The translations under genes were made by a program, and so were the position numbers. Shown here one piece after another: positions 9,011 to 17,487 of a stretch of DNA of 64,000 bases (the first letter of the stretch is position 1; each line of letters begins with the position of its first letter). The notes beneath the pieces were generated by a model. That model was not told the DNA's origin and ran no database searches. It worked only from the letters and a program-made list of their open reading frames with translations. Origin of the DNA: Streptomyces sp. NBC_00461 (GTDB taxonomy: Bacteria; Actinomycetota; Actinomycetes; Streptomycetales; Streptomycetaceae); the NCBI RefSeq assembly GCF_036013935.1, contig NZ_CP107902.1, positions 8,961,001 through 9,025,000 on the forward strand. The letters run 5' to 3'.

Positions 9011-9925
9011 GTGCTGCTCCGCCAACTCGAGTACCTCGTCGCCCTCGCCCGCGCCCGCCACTTCGCGAAGGCGGCGGGGGCCTGCTACGTCTCCCAGCCG
9101 GCCCTGTCCGAGGGCATCCGGAAACTGGAGGAGGAGCTCGGCATCCCCCTGGTCCGGCGAGGGCGCAGGTTCGACGGATTCACACCGGAGGGCGAGCGTG
9201 TCGTCCTGTGGGCGCAGCGCATACTGGCCGACCGGGACGCGATGCAGGGCGAGATCCAGGCACTGCGAGCCGGGCTGAGTGGCCGGCTGCGCATCGGGAC
9301 CGTCCCGACCGCGTCCACGGCGGTCGCGCTGCTGACCCAGCCGTTCTGCGCGGCCAACCCGCTGGCGACGGTCCAGGTCTTCGCCGACCTGCAGGCCGAG
9401 GACATCGTGAACAGGCTCCGGACGTACGAACTCGACGCCGCGGTGACGTACCACAGCTCCGTCGTGGCACACGACTTCAAGTTCGTCCCCCTGTACCGGG
9501 AACGCTACGTACTCCTGATGCAGCGCTCCGCCCCCGACGCGGGCCCCGCCGAGATCTCCTGGGAGGAGGCGGCCCGCTATCCCCTGTGCCTGCTGCACCC
9601 CATGATGCAGGGGCGCCAGGTCCTCGACGCGGTGTTCGAGGCGGTGGGCGCCGCCGTGACCCCGCGGGTCGAGACCGATTCGATCGCCTCCCTGTTCGCG
9701 CAGGTCAGAGCCGGTCAATGGGCGAGCGTCGTGCCGCACGCCTGGCTCCACGTCTTCGGCGTCCCCGCAGGCATGCACGCCGTCCCCCTGGTCAGCCCGG
9801 TCCGCACGGAACGCATCGGCCTGGTCCTCCCGGCCCGCGAGCCCGTCTCGGTGATCGGCCAGGCCCTCATCGACGCCATCGGTCAGGCAGGCGTCGCCGC
9901 GACACTGGAGAGGTTGCCCGACTGA
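9011..9925 (+). CDS. LysR-family transcriptional regulator
   Basis: 304 aa from GTG 9011, which places the HTH (FAKAAGACYVSQPALSEGI) at residues 17-40 as in homologues; GGTGGA lies about 10 nt upstream. A GTG at 8960 would add 17 residues and is less likely. The substrate-binding domain follows (IGTVPTASTAV, LYRERYVLLMQ). Divergent partner of the FdhF/YdeP gene, a pairing often seen in Streptomyces; probably controls it. Confidence 0.88.
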   Translation: MLLRQLEYLVALARARHFAKAAGACYVSQPALSEGIRKLEEELGIPLVRRGRRFDGFTPEGERVVLWAQRILADRDAMQGEIQALRAGLSGRLRIGTVPTASTAVALLTQPFCAANPLATVQVFADLQAEDIVNRLRTYELDAAVTYHSSVVAHDFKFVPLYRERYVLLMQRSAPDAGPAEISWEEAARYPLCLLHPMMQGRQVLDAVFEAVGAAVTPRVETDSIASLFAQVRAGQWASVVPHAWLHVFGVPAGMHAVPLVSPVRTERIGLVLPAREPVSVIGQALIDAIGQAGVAATLERLPD

Positions 9926-9927
9926 CC

Positions 9928-9958
9928 AGCCAGGTGCGCCGCCGCCTGCGACCTGGCT
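9928..9958 (+). terminator. GC-rich hairpin after the LysR gene
   Basis: AGCCAGGT (9928-9935) pairs perfectly with ACCTGGCT (9951-9958), directly after the LysR stop codon. There is no long U tract, as is common for Streptomyces terminators. Confidence 0.55.
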
Positions 9959-10160
9959 TCACAGAATGCCCACACGACCCCAAGCCGAACTTTAAACCTC
10001 AAGCGCTAGGCTCGCTTCCCCTCCCACAGGCACATGACCCCCTACATGAGGCGCCAACTCGGCTGCACCACCGCCTGAGAAACCGGCTCGGCCCTGACGG
10101 TCGTGCACGCCGGGTGGCCCGGGGCCGCGACACGGCGGGTGCTGTGTCTAGGGTGCGGAG

Positions 10161-10940
10161 ATGACCTCGCAGACCTACCTCTCCGCATTGTTCTCGCTGG
10201 ACGGCCGAGTCGCCGTGGTGACCGGCGGCAGTTCCGGCATCGGGCGGGCGATCGCCGGGGCCCTCGCCCGTGCCGGGGCGAGCGTCGTGGTGGTGGCGCG
10301 CAAGGAGGCGGAACTGGCCGCCACGGTCGATGAGTTGACGGCCGACGGCTGCCGGGCGGCCTGGGTGGGCGGCGACCTCGGCAGCCGCGACGGCGTGCGG
10401 GCGGCGGCCGAGAAGGCGGCCGAGGCCTTCGGGGAACCCGACATCCTCGTCAACAGCGCGGGCGTCAACCTGCGGCCGCCGATGGGGGAGTTGGGCGAGG
10501 AGGTCTGGGACACCACGATGGCGGTGAACCTGGAGGCGCCCTATCTGCTGGGCCAGCGCTTCGGACCCGGCATGGCCGAACGGGGCTTCGGGCGCATCAT
10601 CCACATCACCTCCCAGCAGGCGCACCGGGCTTTCGTTCAGAGCGGCGCCTACGGGGTGTCCAAGGGGGCGCTGGAGTCGCTGGCCCGGTCACAGGCCGAG
10701 GCCTGGTCGCCGCACGGCGTCACCTGCAACACGCTCGTGCCCGGTTTCGTGATGACGCCGCTCAACGAGCGCCTGTCGTCCGACCCCGAGAAGGTCGCGG
10801 CCCTGGCCGCCCGCACGATGGTCGGGCGCAACGGCCTCGCCGAGGACTTCGCGGGCGCAGCCGTGTTCCTGGCGAGCCGCGCCTCCGCGTACGTCACGGG
10901 GCAGGCCCTCTTCGTCGACGGTGGATTGTCTGTTCACTGA
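10161..10940 (+). CDS. SDR-family oxidoreductase
   Basis: 259 aa classical SDR. It has TGGSSGIG cofactor motif (residues 21-28), NSAG, and catalytic Ser151, Tyr164, Lys168 (SGAYGVSKG). It ends VDGG as usual. ATG 10161 follows TAGGGT by 6 nt with only GGAG abutting the start, so a leaderless transcript is plausible. Resembles gluconate 5-dehydrogenase-like SDRs, but substrate cannot be assigned. Confidence 0.9.
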   Translation: MTSQTYLSALFSLDGRVAVVTGGSSGIGRAIAGALARAGASVVVVARKEAELAATVDELTADGCRAAWVGGDLGSRDGVRAAAEKAAEAFGEPDILVNSAGVNLRPPMGELGEEVWDTTMAVNLEAPYLLGQRFGPGMAERGFGRIIHITSQQAHRAFVQSGAYGVSKGALESLARSQAEAWSPHGVTCNTLVPGFVMTPLNERLSSDPEKVAALAARTMVGRNGLAEDFAGAAVFLASRASAYVTGQALFVDGGLSVH

Positions 10941-10990
10941 CGCAACTGTGAGCCGATGAGCAGCGCTTTCACCTCGGCCCGGCGCCCAGC

Positions 10991-11021
10991 TATAGTCAAC
11001 AATGCGAATAGGCAATTAGTC
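10991..11021. promoter_or_regulatory. Promoter and TAGTC-type operator upstream of the SGNH gene
   Basis: TATAGT (10991-10996) is a good -10. Overlapping and following it are TAGTCAA (10993-10999) and TTAGTC (11016-11021). The same TAGTC/GACTA word recurs twice before the PadR gene at 11863-11880, suggesting one regulator acts at both sites. Confidence 0.45.
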
Positions 11022-11062
11022 CTCCCTTGTCGGCGTGACGCCGGCGGGGCGGAAGGCGGACG

Positions 11063-11881
11063 GTGCTCGTGGCAGACAACGGATATCTGCGGTACGTCGC
11101 CCTGGGCGACAGCCACACCGAAGGCGTCGGCGACGGCGACGACGTCCGGGGGCTGCGCGGCTGGGCGGACCGGCTCGCCGAGCACATCGCCGAGGAGAGT
11201 CGGGGGCTGCTGTACGCCAACCTCGCCGTGCGGGGGCGGCTGGCCGGGCAGGTGCGCGCCGGGCAGCTGGCGCCCGCCCTGGCGCTGCGGCCCGACCTCG
11301 CCACGGTCGTCGCCGGCGTCAATGACGTGCTGCGACCCCGGTTCGACGCGGACGAGGTCGCCGGTCACCTGGAGGCCATGTTCGCCGCGCTCACCGGGCA
11401 GGGCGCCCGTGTCGCGACGCTCACCTTCCCCGACATCGGCCGGATCGCCCCCTCGGCCCGGCTGCTCGCACCACGCGTCGTCGCCCTGAACGCCCGCATC
11501 CGGGAGGCGGCCCAGCGGCACGGCGTCGTGATGGTCGACTCGGCGCCCCACCCGGCGGTGACCGACGCCCGGATGTGGAGCGCCGACCGACTGCACGCCA
11601 GCCCGCGCGGCCACGCCCTCATCGCGGCCGCGGTCGCCCACGCCCTGGACCTCCCGGGCAGCGACGACAGCTGGACACGGCCCCTGCCTCCCGACGCGAT
11701 GGCGCGCACCGGCCTGCGAGTCATCGGTGCCGAACTGCGCTGGGCCGGCGGCTTCCTGGGCCCCTGGATCGTGCGGCGGGTACGGGGCCGCTCGTCCGGC
11801 GACGGGCGCCTGGCCAAGCGGCCCGAGTTGCTCCCGGTGACCGCGTTCACGGAGGGCCTCGATAGTCGCCCTCTTGACTAA
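11063..11881 (+). CDS. SGNH/GDSL hydrolase
   Basis: 272 aa. The catalytic Ser lies in block I (ALGDSHTEG, Ser about 17), block III gives GVNDV, and block V the His in DRLHASPRGH. An esterase/lipase-like fold with no signal peptide, therefore cytosolic. GTG 11063 follows GGAAGG; GTG 11069 is an alternative. The PadR gene begins 25 bp downstream and both share TAGTC motifs, suggesting PadR control. Confidence 0.9.
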   Translation: MLVADNGYLRYVALGDSHTEGVGDGDDVRGLRGWADRLAEHIAEESRGLLYANLAVRGRLAGQVRAGQLAPALALRPDLATVVAGVNDVLRPRFDADEVAGHLEAMFAALTGQGARVATLTFPDIGRIAPSARLLAPRVVALNARIREAAQRHGVVMVDSAPHPAVTDARMWSADRLHASPRGHALIAAAVAHALDLPGSDDSWTRPLPPDAMARTGLRVIGAELRWAGGFLGPWIVRRVRGRSSGDGRLAKRPELLPVTAFTEGLDSRPLD

Positions 11882-11898
11882 TCAACAAGCTGATAAAT
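11863..11898. promoter_or_regulatory. PadR promoter with TAGTC/GACTA inverted repeat
   Basis: TAGTC (11863-11867) and GACTA (11876-11880) form an 8-bp-spaced inverted repeat overlapping the SGNH stop. GATAAA (11892-11897) is a possible -10 about 8 nt before the ATG, implying a leaderless mRNA. The motif matches that before the SGNH gene, so autoregulation by PadR is likely. Confidence 0.42.
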
Positions 11899-11905
11899 TG
11901 GGCGA

Positions 11906-12514
11906 ATGGCTCTGCGTAACGCGGTGATGGCCGCGCTTCTGGAGGGCGAGGCCTCCGGATACGACCTCGCGAAAGGCTTCGAGGCCTCGGTCGCCAACTT
12001 CTGGATGGCCACCCCCCAGCAGCTCTACCGCGAGCTGGAGCGCATGGAGAGCGAGGGGCTCGTCTCCGCCCGGGTCGTCCAGCAGGAGCGCCGCCCCAAC
12101 AAGCGGCTCTTCTCGCTCACCGAGACCGGACTCGGGGTCCTGCGCGACTACGTCGGCGAGACCCCGGTCAAACCGCTGGCCCTGCGCGACGAGCTGATGG
12201 TCAAGGTCCAGTGCGTCGACATCGGAGACGTCGCGGAGTTCGACGCCGTACGGGCTGCGGTCGCCGAGCGCCACGAGCGGGCCACCGCCAAGCTGGCCCG
12301 CTACCGGCGCATGCAGGAGCGCATGCTGGACGGCCGCAGCGAGGAGGACTACCTCGCCACCGCCGAGCGCATCGGCCCCTACCTCACCCTGCTGGGCGGG
12401 ATCGCCCTGGAGCAGGCGAACCTCCAGTGGGGCGAGACCGTCCTCGATCGGCTCGAACGGCGTTCCTCGGCACGCGGCGGCCCGGCGCTGGACCGCCCCG
12501 GTCTCCGCCGGTGA
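11906..12514 (+). CDS. PadR-family transcriptional regulator
   Basis: 202 aa. N-terminal PadR winged helix (SGYDLAKGF, PQQLYRELERMESEGLV) at residues 5-75, then the AphA-like C-terminal helical dimerisation domain (RRMQERMLDG). No ribosome-binding site precedes ATG 11906 and the -10-like GATAAA lies at leaderless distance. Follows the SGNH hydrolase gene, its probable target. Confidence 0.9.
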   Translation: MALRNAVMAALLEGEASGYDLAKGFEASVANFWMATPQQLYRELERMESEGLVSARVVQQERRPNKRLFSLTETGLGVLRDYVGETPVKPLALRDELMVKVQCVDIGDVAEFDAVRAAVAERHERATAKLARYRRMQERMLDGRSEEDYLATAERIGPYLTLLGGIALEQANLQWGETVLDRLERRSSARGGPALDRPGLRR

Positions 12515-12565
12515 CCTTTTGACCGGTCGACTTCCTGAGCGGTTTGTGCGGCAACCCGCGCAGCT

Positions 12566-12592
12566 CCAGGACGGCATGGCCGGCTGTCCTGG
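12566..12592. terminator. Hairpin between convergent PadR and HATPase genes
   Basis: CCAGGAC (12566-12572) pairs with GTCCTGG (12586-12592) between the two convergent stops at 12514 and 12619. Probably serves both transcripts. Confidence 0.45.
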
Positions 12593-12618
12593 CATCGCAC
12601 CTCGCAGGGGGTGATGTG

Positions 12619-13101
12619 CTACCTGCGCTGCGCCTGCGGAGCCTGGATCGTCGCACTCACCGATCTCGATGACGGCATGCCGGCGACGGAACGCGGACCC
12701 GGATGATGACGTACCACCGCCCAGACGGTCTTGCCCTGCCGCCCCCGGGGCCGTACTCCCCAGGTCTGGGCGAGCTGGTCGACGAGGTGCAGACCGCGCC
12801 CCTTCTCGTCGTCCGCCGTCGGCACCTCGTGCAGGACGGGCGGCGCGGAACTCTCGTCGGAGACGGCTATGAAACAGGAGCCGTCGGCCCGCGCCGTCAC
12901 CGCCATCTCGAACTCGCGCTCAAGGATGGGTCCGTGACGGACGACGTTCGCCGCCAGCTCGGAGGCCAGCAGGACGACCCTCTCCGTCATGTCCTCACCC
13001 TTGCCGTACCCCCAGGCGGCCAGATGTTGCCGCACCCGGTACCGGGCGAAGCCGACCGAAGCCGGATGGCGGGGAAGCCGGAACGTCTCCCGTCTCAGCA
13101 C
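12619..13101 (-). CDS. Anti-sigma-type ATP-binding protein (HATPase_c)
   Basis: 160 aa. RsbW/SpoIIAB-like Bergerat fold: N box ELAANVVRHG, then VSDESSAPP and the G-box DDEKGRGLHLVDQLA. Streptomyces encodes dozens of these regulators, usually lacking a dedicated sigma partner nearby. GTG 13101 is preferred because GGGAGGG ends 6 nt before it; ATG 13107 abuts that ribosome-binding site directly and would be poorly placed. Confidence 0.85.
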   Translation of the reverse strand: MLRRETFRLPRHPASVGFARYRVRQHLAAWGYGKGEDMTERVVLLASELAANVVRHGPILEREFEMAVTARADGSCFIAVSDESSAPPVLHEVPTADDEKGRGLHLVDQLAQTWGVRPRGRQGKTVWAVVRHHPGPRSVAGMPSSRSVSATIQAPQAQRR

Positions 13102-13563
13102 ACGCATCCCTCCCGATGACACCGAAAACGCTCGACACTGGAAGAAGCGCACAGTGACAGATGATTGTCACACCGCACACGATGCGCGGCTGAATCTGGC
13201 CATATCTGGACCGTCGGTAACGCGGGACGGCTGCCTGGCCCCGCTCGCGTCGAGGCGCCGTGACAGAAGTCCGGGCCGTGTCGAGCCGTCAAGAAGCAAG
13301 CAGCTCAAGGCTGGTGGGGGCCGGCGGCTTCGGTACTCCGGGACGCGGGTCCCGGTCACCGTGCCACCCCCGGGTGACCGTCCGGGCAGCTGTTCGTTCT
13401 CGGACAGAATGGCTGACGTGCGCGCTTCGGCCGGCGGCCGGCGCCTCCCCAGCCGTCGAACTCGGCGCCCGGACGCGGAACCCGCTGCGAGGTGCCGTGC
13501 CAAAATGGACCCGCCGTTCCTCCTGCTCAGCCGTCCCGCCGACACGTCCGCCGAGGTTGATCC
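13102..13563. other. Intergenic region without recognised gene
   Basis: 460 bp between divergent HATPase and TetR genes. Several overlapping frames are open, as expected at this GC content, but none has a plausible start plus conserved motif. Presumably holds both promoters; no clear palindrome was found. Confidence 0.5.
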
Positions 13564-14217
13564 GTGACCAAGCCCGCCGCCGCCCGTGAGCCGCTGCGCC
13601 GCAACTCGCGGTCGAACAGGGCACGCATCCTGGCCACGGCCCGACAGGAGCTCGGGCGCAATCCCGACGTCACCCTGGAGGAACTCGCGCGAGCCGCAGG
13701 TGTCGTACGGCGCACGCTCTTCGGTCATTTCCCCGGCCGCGCGGCCCTGCTGGAGGCACTCACCGAAGAGGCGTCCGAGACGCTGCGGCTGGCGCTCGTG
13801 CGCGGGGCACGGCCCGAGGAGCCGGCCGAGAGGGCGCTCGCTTACTTCGTGCTCTCCCTGTGGCCGGTGGGCGACCGCTATCGGATGCTGCTGGGGCTGG
13901 CCCGGCGTGACCTGGGTGCGGAGCGCGTGACCGAGGTCCTGGCCCCGGCCCGTGAGGTCGCCACGGCCATCCTGGCGCGAGGACAGCGGGACGGTGTCTT
14001 TCACTCGCATCTGCCGCCCGCCGTGCTGAGCGCGGGACTTGAGGGGATGACGGTCGCGCTGCTGGAGGATGTGAACACCGGGGCGCTGGAGGACGACGGG
14101 ACCCGTACGGCCGTGGCCACGCTCATCGCGGCAGGCGTGCCGGAGAAGCGGGCGACCGCAGTGGTCGAGGAGGTCGCGGCGACCGTGCCGCCCGGGGAGC
14201 CCGTCCCGGAGGCGTGA
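13564..14217 (+). CDS. TetR-family transcriptional regulator
   Basis: 217 aa from GTG 13564. HTH VTLEELARAAGVVRRTLFGH at about residues 38-57, C-terminal ligand domain not assignable. The downstream acyltransferase gene begins 127 bp later on the same strand; the DHA2 exporter at 15793 with its operator pair is another possible target. Confidence 0.88.
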   Translation: MTKPAAAREPLRRNSRSNRARILATARQELGRNPDVTLEELARAAGVVRRTLFGHFPGRAALLEALTEEASETLRLALVRGARPEEPAERALAYFVLSLWPVGDRYRMLLGLARRDLGAERVTEVLAPAREVATAILARGQRDGVFHSHLPPAVLSAGLEGMTVALLEDVNTGALEDDGTRTAVATLIAAGVPEKRATAVVEEVAATVPPGEPVPEA

Positions 14218-14343
14218 GCCCCGCAGAGGTGAGGGCCCGGCAGAGGTGACGTCCGGTTCCGGGTGATCTCATACCGGGCACGGATCGGTTGCGGCCCGGA
14301 CTTCTGGCCCTCTCGACGGCGGGGCTGCGGAAGCATGCGACGC

Positions 14344-15681
14344 ATGAGCCGAGACCGCTACGTCGACTTCCTGCGTGCGTGGGCGATCGTCCTGGTCGTG
14401 CTCGGCCACTGGCTGATCACCGCCCTGATGCACGGGCCCGACGGCGAACTCACCGCGCCGGAGCTGCTGGCGCGTGTGCCCTGGACCCAGTGGCTGACCC
14501 TGCTGTTCCAGATCATGCCGCTGTTCTTCCTGGCCGGAGGTCATGCGGCGGGCGGCTCCTGGGTGCGGACACGCTCGGCGGGCGGTACGGCGGCCGGCTG
14601 GGTGGGGCGGCGGGCCGTGCGCCTGCTGCTGCCGACAGCCCTCTACAGCGGCCTGGTCCTGCTCGCCGTCGCGGTCTGCGCGGCGGTCGGCGCGGATCCG
14701 GGCACCCTCGCCCTCGTCGGGTGGGCCATGGCCATGCAGTTCTGGTTCCTGCCGGTGTATCTGCTCCTCAGCGCCCTGACGCCGGTGCTGCACGCGGCGC
14801 ACCGGCGTTGGGGGCTCGCCGTCCCCGTGGCCATGGCCGCCTTCGCCCTGATCGCCGACGCGCTGGTTCTCACGGTGCACGCACCCTACGTCGGCCTGCT
14901 CGACCACGTACTCGTCTGGGGCGTCGCCTACCAACTGGGCTTCTGCTGGCGCGACGGCCTGCTGACCGAACACCGGCCGCTGCTGCCGGCGATGATGGCC
15001 GCGGGCGGCGCACTCGCCTACGCGGCGCTGGTCGCCGTCGGCCCCTTCCCGGTCAGCCTGATCCTGGTGACCGGTCAGACGCCCAGCAACACCGATCCGC
15101 CGTCCGCGGCGATGCTGTCCTGGGCGGTCGCCCAGGTGGGCGCCTGTCTGCTCGCCGCACCGGCGCTGCGGCGCGTCCTGGAACACGAGCGTGTGTGGCG
15201 GGTGGTGCGCCGCATGGGCGGCGTCAGCATGACGCTGTACCTGTGGCACATGCTGCCGGTGCTGGTGGCCGCCGCCGCGTTCTACCTCACCGGCCTCGCG
15301 CCCGAGCCCGCCCTCGGATCGGCGGACTGGTGGGCCCTGCGAGCGCCCTGGCTCCTGGTGCTCGGCGTCGTCCTGAGCGTCGCGGTGTCGGCGCTACGGC
15401 CGTGGGAGGGCAACCTGATCAAGTGGTACGAGCGGGCCCGCCCCGACACCGGCCCGTACCGCGTCTGGCTGCTGTGGCCGGGCCTGGCCTCCGGCGCCCT
15501 CGCCCTGACCCGCTTCGCCACGCGCGGCTTCGCCTACGACGGCCGATTCCCCGCGCTGCCCGCACTGGGCCTGGCCGCGGGCACGGCACTGGTACTGCTC
15601 CACCGGCGGCCCGCCGACGACAGCACCGAGCACCGCGAAAACGCCGAAGACGCCGAAGACGCGTTGGAGGAGGCGGCCTGA
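14344..15681 (+). CDS. Membrane acyltransferase (acyltransferase 3 family)
   Basis: 445 aa, about ten membrane helices. The family signature is at the N-terminus (RYVDFLRAWAIVLVVLGH, with the conserved R and H) and LYLWHMLPVL later. These proteins transfer acyl groups to extracytoplasmic sugars or lipids. The C-terminus ends in a Glu/Asp-rich tail. ATG 14344 was chosen by spacing from GGAAG; ATG 14335 would add three residues. Confidence 0.87.
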   Translation: MSRDRYVDFLRAWAIVLVVLGHWLITALMHGPDGELTAPELLARVPWTQWLTLLFQIMPLFFLAGGHAAGGSWVRTRSAGGTAAGWVGRRAVRLLLPTALYSGLVLLAVAVCAAVGADPGTLALVGWAMAMQFWFLPVYLLLSALTPVLHAAHRRWGLAVPVAMAAFALIADALVLTVHAPYVGLLDHVLVWGVAYQLGFCWRDGLLTEHRPLLPAMMAAGGALAYAALVAVGPFPVSLILVTGQTPSNTDPPSAAMLSWAVAQVGACLLAAPALRRVLEHERVWRVVRRMGGVSMTLYLWHMLPVLVAAAAFYLTGLAPEPALGSADWWALRAPWLLVLGVVLSVAVSALRPWEGNLIKWYERARPDTGPYRVWLLWPGLASGALALTRFATRGFAYDGRFPALPALGLAAGTALVLLHRRPADDSTEHRENAEDAEDALEEAA

Positions 15682-15722
15682 CTCGGGCGCTGAGCCCGGC
15701 CGCGGTCACCGACCGGTGATAT

Positions 15723-15767
15723 TTGCCCATCGATGAGCAACAAACTAGTCTGCACATCGATGGGCAA
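15723..15767 (+). promoter_or_regulatory. Exporter promoter framed by two palindromic operators
   Basis: Two 18-bp near-palindromes of form TTGCNCATCGATGNGCAA occupy 15723-15740 and 15750-15767 (the second has one arm mismatch). Their outer arms form a 13-bp perfect inverted repeat. A promoter fits between them: -35 TTGCCC (15723-15728), 17-bp spacer, -10 TAGTCT (15746-15751). The first operator covers the -35 and the second the start site, an efficient repression design. Confidence 0.78.
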
Positions 15768-15792
15768 TTAACTCGACCGCTAGGAGCCACCG

Positions 15793-17415
15793 ATGCCCTC
15801 CCTTGCCAACACCCCCGTGGAGAAGATGGCCGGGCCCTACGCGCGGCGCTGGTGGGCCCTGCTGGTCCTGTGTCTGAGCCTGCTGATCGTGGTCATGGCG
15901 AACACATCGTTGATCGTGGCGGCGCCGGGCATGACGAAGGACCTCGGGCTGAGCAGCAGCGACCTGCAGTGGGTCATCGACGGCTACACCGTCCCGTACG
16001 CGGCGCTGATGCTGCTCCTGGGCTCGATCGGCGACAAGTACAGCCGCCGCGGCGCACTCGTCGCCGGCCTGGTGATCTTCGCCGGCGGTTCCGTGATGGG
16101 CAGCCTGGTCCACCAGACCGGCCTGGTCATCACGGCCCGGGCGATCATGGGTGTCGGTGCCGCGGTGGTGATGCCGGCCACGCTGTCACTGCTCGTCGCG
16201 ATCTTCCCCAGGAGTGAGCGCGCCAAGGCCATCACGGCCTGGACCGCCACCTCCGGGCTCGCGATCGCCGTGGGCCCCCTGGTTGCCGGGTACCTGCTGG
16301 GGGACCACGCCTGGGGCTCCACCTTCCTGATCAACGTCCCCATCGCCGTCGCCGCGGTCATCGGCGCCCTGACGCTGGTCCCGCCCTCCAGGGCGGCGAC
16401 GATGGGCCGTATCGACTACGTGGGCGGTCTGCTCTCCATCGTCTCCGTCGGCAGCCTGGTCTACGCGACCATCGAGGGCCCGCACTTCGGGTGGGGCGCC
16501 GGCCCGATCGCCGCCGCCGTGGTGGCAGGGCTTGGCCTGGTGGCCTTCGTCGCCTGGGAGTTGCGCCACCCGCACCCCATGCTGGACGTCCGCAGGTTCC
16601 GGCTGCGTCCCTTCAGCGGCTCCATGCTGGCGGTGCTGTTCTTCTTCTTCGGCACCTTCGGTGCGATCTACTACGCCACGCAGTTCCTGCAGTTCGTCCT
16701 CGGCTACGACGCCCTGGAGACCGGGGTACGGCTGCTGCCGCTGGCCGGTGCCGTCTTCGTCGGCGCCGCGATCACCGGCCGGCTGACGCCGAAGCTGGGG
16801 ATGAAGCCGATGGTGGCGGCCGGCATGGCGATCGGCACGTTCGGCGTCTTCCTGCTCACTCAGATCGACAAGAACTCGACGTACACCGACTTCCTGCCGA
16901 CGATGGCGCTCCTCGGCTTCGCGATCGGTCTGAGCGTGTCCCCGGCCACCGACACGATCATGGGTTCCTTCCCGGAGAGCGAGCTGGGCGTCGGCGGTGG
17001 AGCCAACGACACCGCGCTGGAGCTCGGCGGCTCCCTCGGCATCGCGATCCTCGGCTCGCTGCTCGGCACCGCCTACCGCGACAAGCTGACCGAGATGATC
17101 GGCGGCCACCTCCCGGCCGCCGCCCTGGACACCGCCAAGGACTCGGTGGGCGGCGGCCTGGCGGTCGCCGAAGAGGTCGCGAAGAACCCCACCGGCGGGG
17201 CGCAGCAGGCGCAGGCCCTGGTCGACGCCGTGCACGAGTCGTTCGCCCACGGCGTCGCCCGGACCAGTCTGATCGGCGGGATCATCATGGCCGCCGGAAC
17301 GCTGATCGTCCTCGCGGTGCTGCCCGGCCGCCGGACGGCCGGCGAGGCCCGTACCGCGGAGCCGTCGGTGTCGGTTGAGGCGAGCCGGGAGCCGGAGTTC
17401 ACGGACTCCCACTGA
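15793..17415 (+). CDS. DHA2-family MFS drug exporter (EmrB/QacA-like)
   Basis: 540 aa with 14 predicted helices. It carries the motif A equivalent GSIGDKYSRRGAL, the motif C-like GLAIAVGPLVAGYLLG, and a large C-terminal loop before the last helix, as in QacA/EmrB proton antiporters. The promoter holds twin palindromes. A MarR gene follows 72 bp downstream. Exports unknown hydrophobic compounds. Confidence 0.9.
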   Translation: MPSLANTPVEKMAGPYARRWWALLVLCLSLLIVVMANTSLIVAAPGMTKDLGLSSSDLQWVIDGYTVPYAALMLLLGSIGDKYSRRGALVAGLVIFAGGSVMGSLVHQTGLVITARAIMGVGAAVVMPATLSLLVAIFPRSERAKAITAWTATSGLAIAVGPLVAGYLLGDHAWGSTFLINVPIAVAAVIGALTLVPPSRAATMGRIDYVGGLLSIVSVGSLVYATIEGPHFGWGAGPIAAAVVAGLGLVAFVAWELRHPHPMLDVRRFRLRPFSGSMLAVLFFFFGTFGAIYYATQFLQFVLGYDALETGVRLLPLAGAVFVGAAITGRLTPKLGMKPMVAAGMAIGTFGVFLLTQIDKNSTYTDFLPTMALLGFAIGLSVSPATDTIMGSFPESELGVGGGANDTALELGGSLGIAILGSLLGTAYRDKLTEMIGGHLPAAALDTAKDSVGGGLAVAEEVAKNPTGGAQQAQALVDAVHESFAHGVARTSLIGGIIMAAGTLIVLAVLPGRRTAGEARTAEPSVSVEASREPEFTDSH

Positions 17416-17451
17416 CCACCGGGCGAACCGTGGCGCCACCGGGTTGAGTGA

Positions 17452-17481
17452 TTGAAGGTTCAAACTAGTGGTCGGTAGAGT
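17452..17481 (+). promoter_or_regulatory. marR promoter with TTGAA-GG-TTCAA palindrome
   Basis: TTGAAGGTTCAA (17452-17463) is a near-perfect palindrome overlapping a -35 (TTGAAG); TAGAGT at 17476-17481 is a -10 at 18-bp spacing. The ATG at 17488 is 7 nt beyond the -10, predicting a leaderless mRNA. The palindrome is a candidate MarR site. Confidence 0.6.
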
Positions 17482-17487
17482 GTGCCC

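Noticed and set aside
6545..9778. A 1077-codon open frame on the minus strand
   Set aside because: Only residues from 8854 onward match the molybdoenzyme; the upstream 300 codons are antisense to a clear LysR gene.
13260..13589. Plus-strand frame of 109 codons between HATPase and TetR genes
   Set aside because: No start signal, no conserved motif, overlaps the TetR start region.
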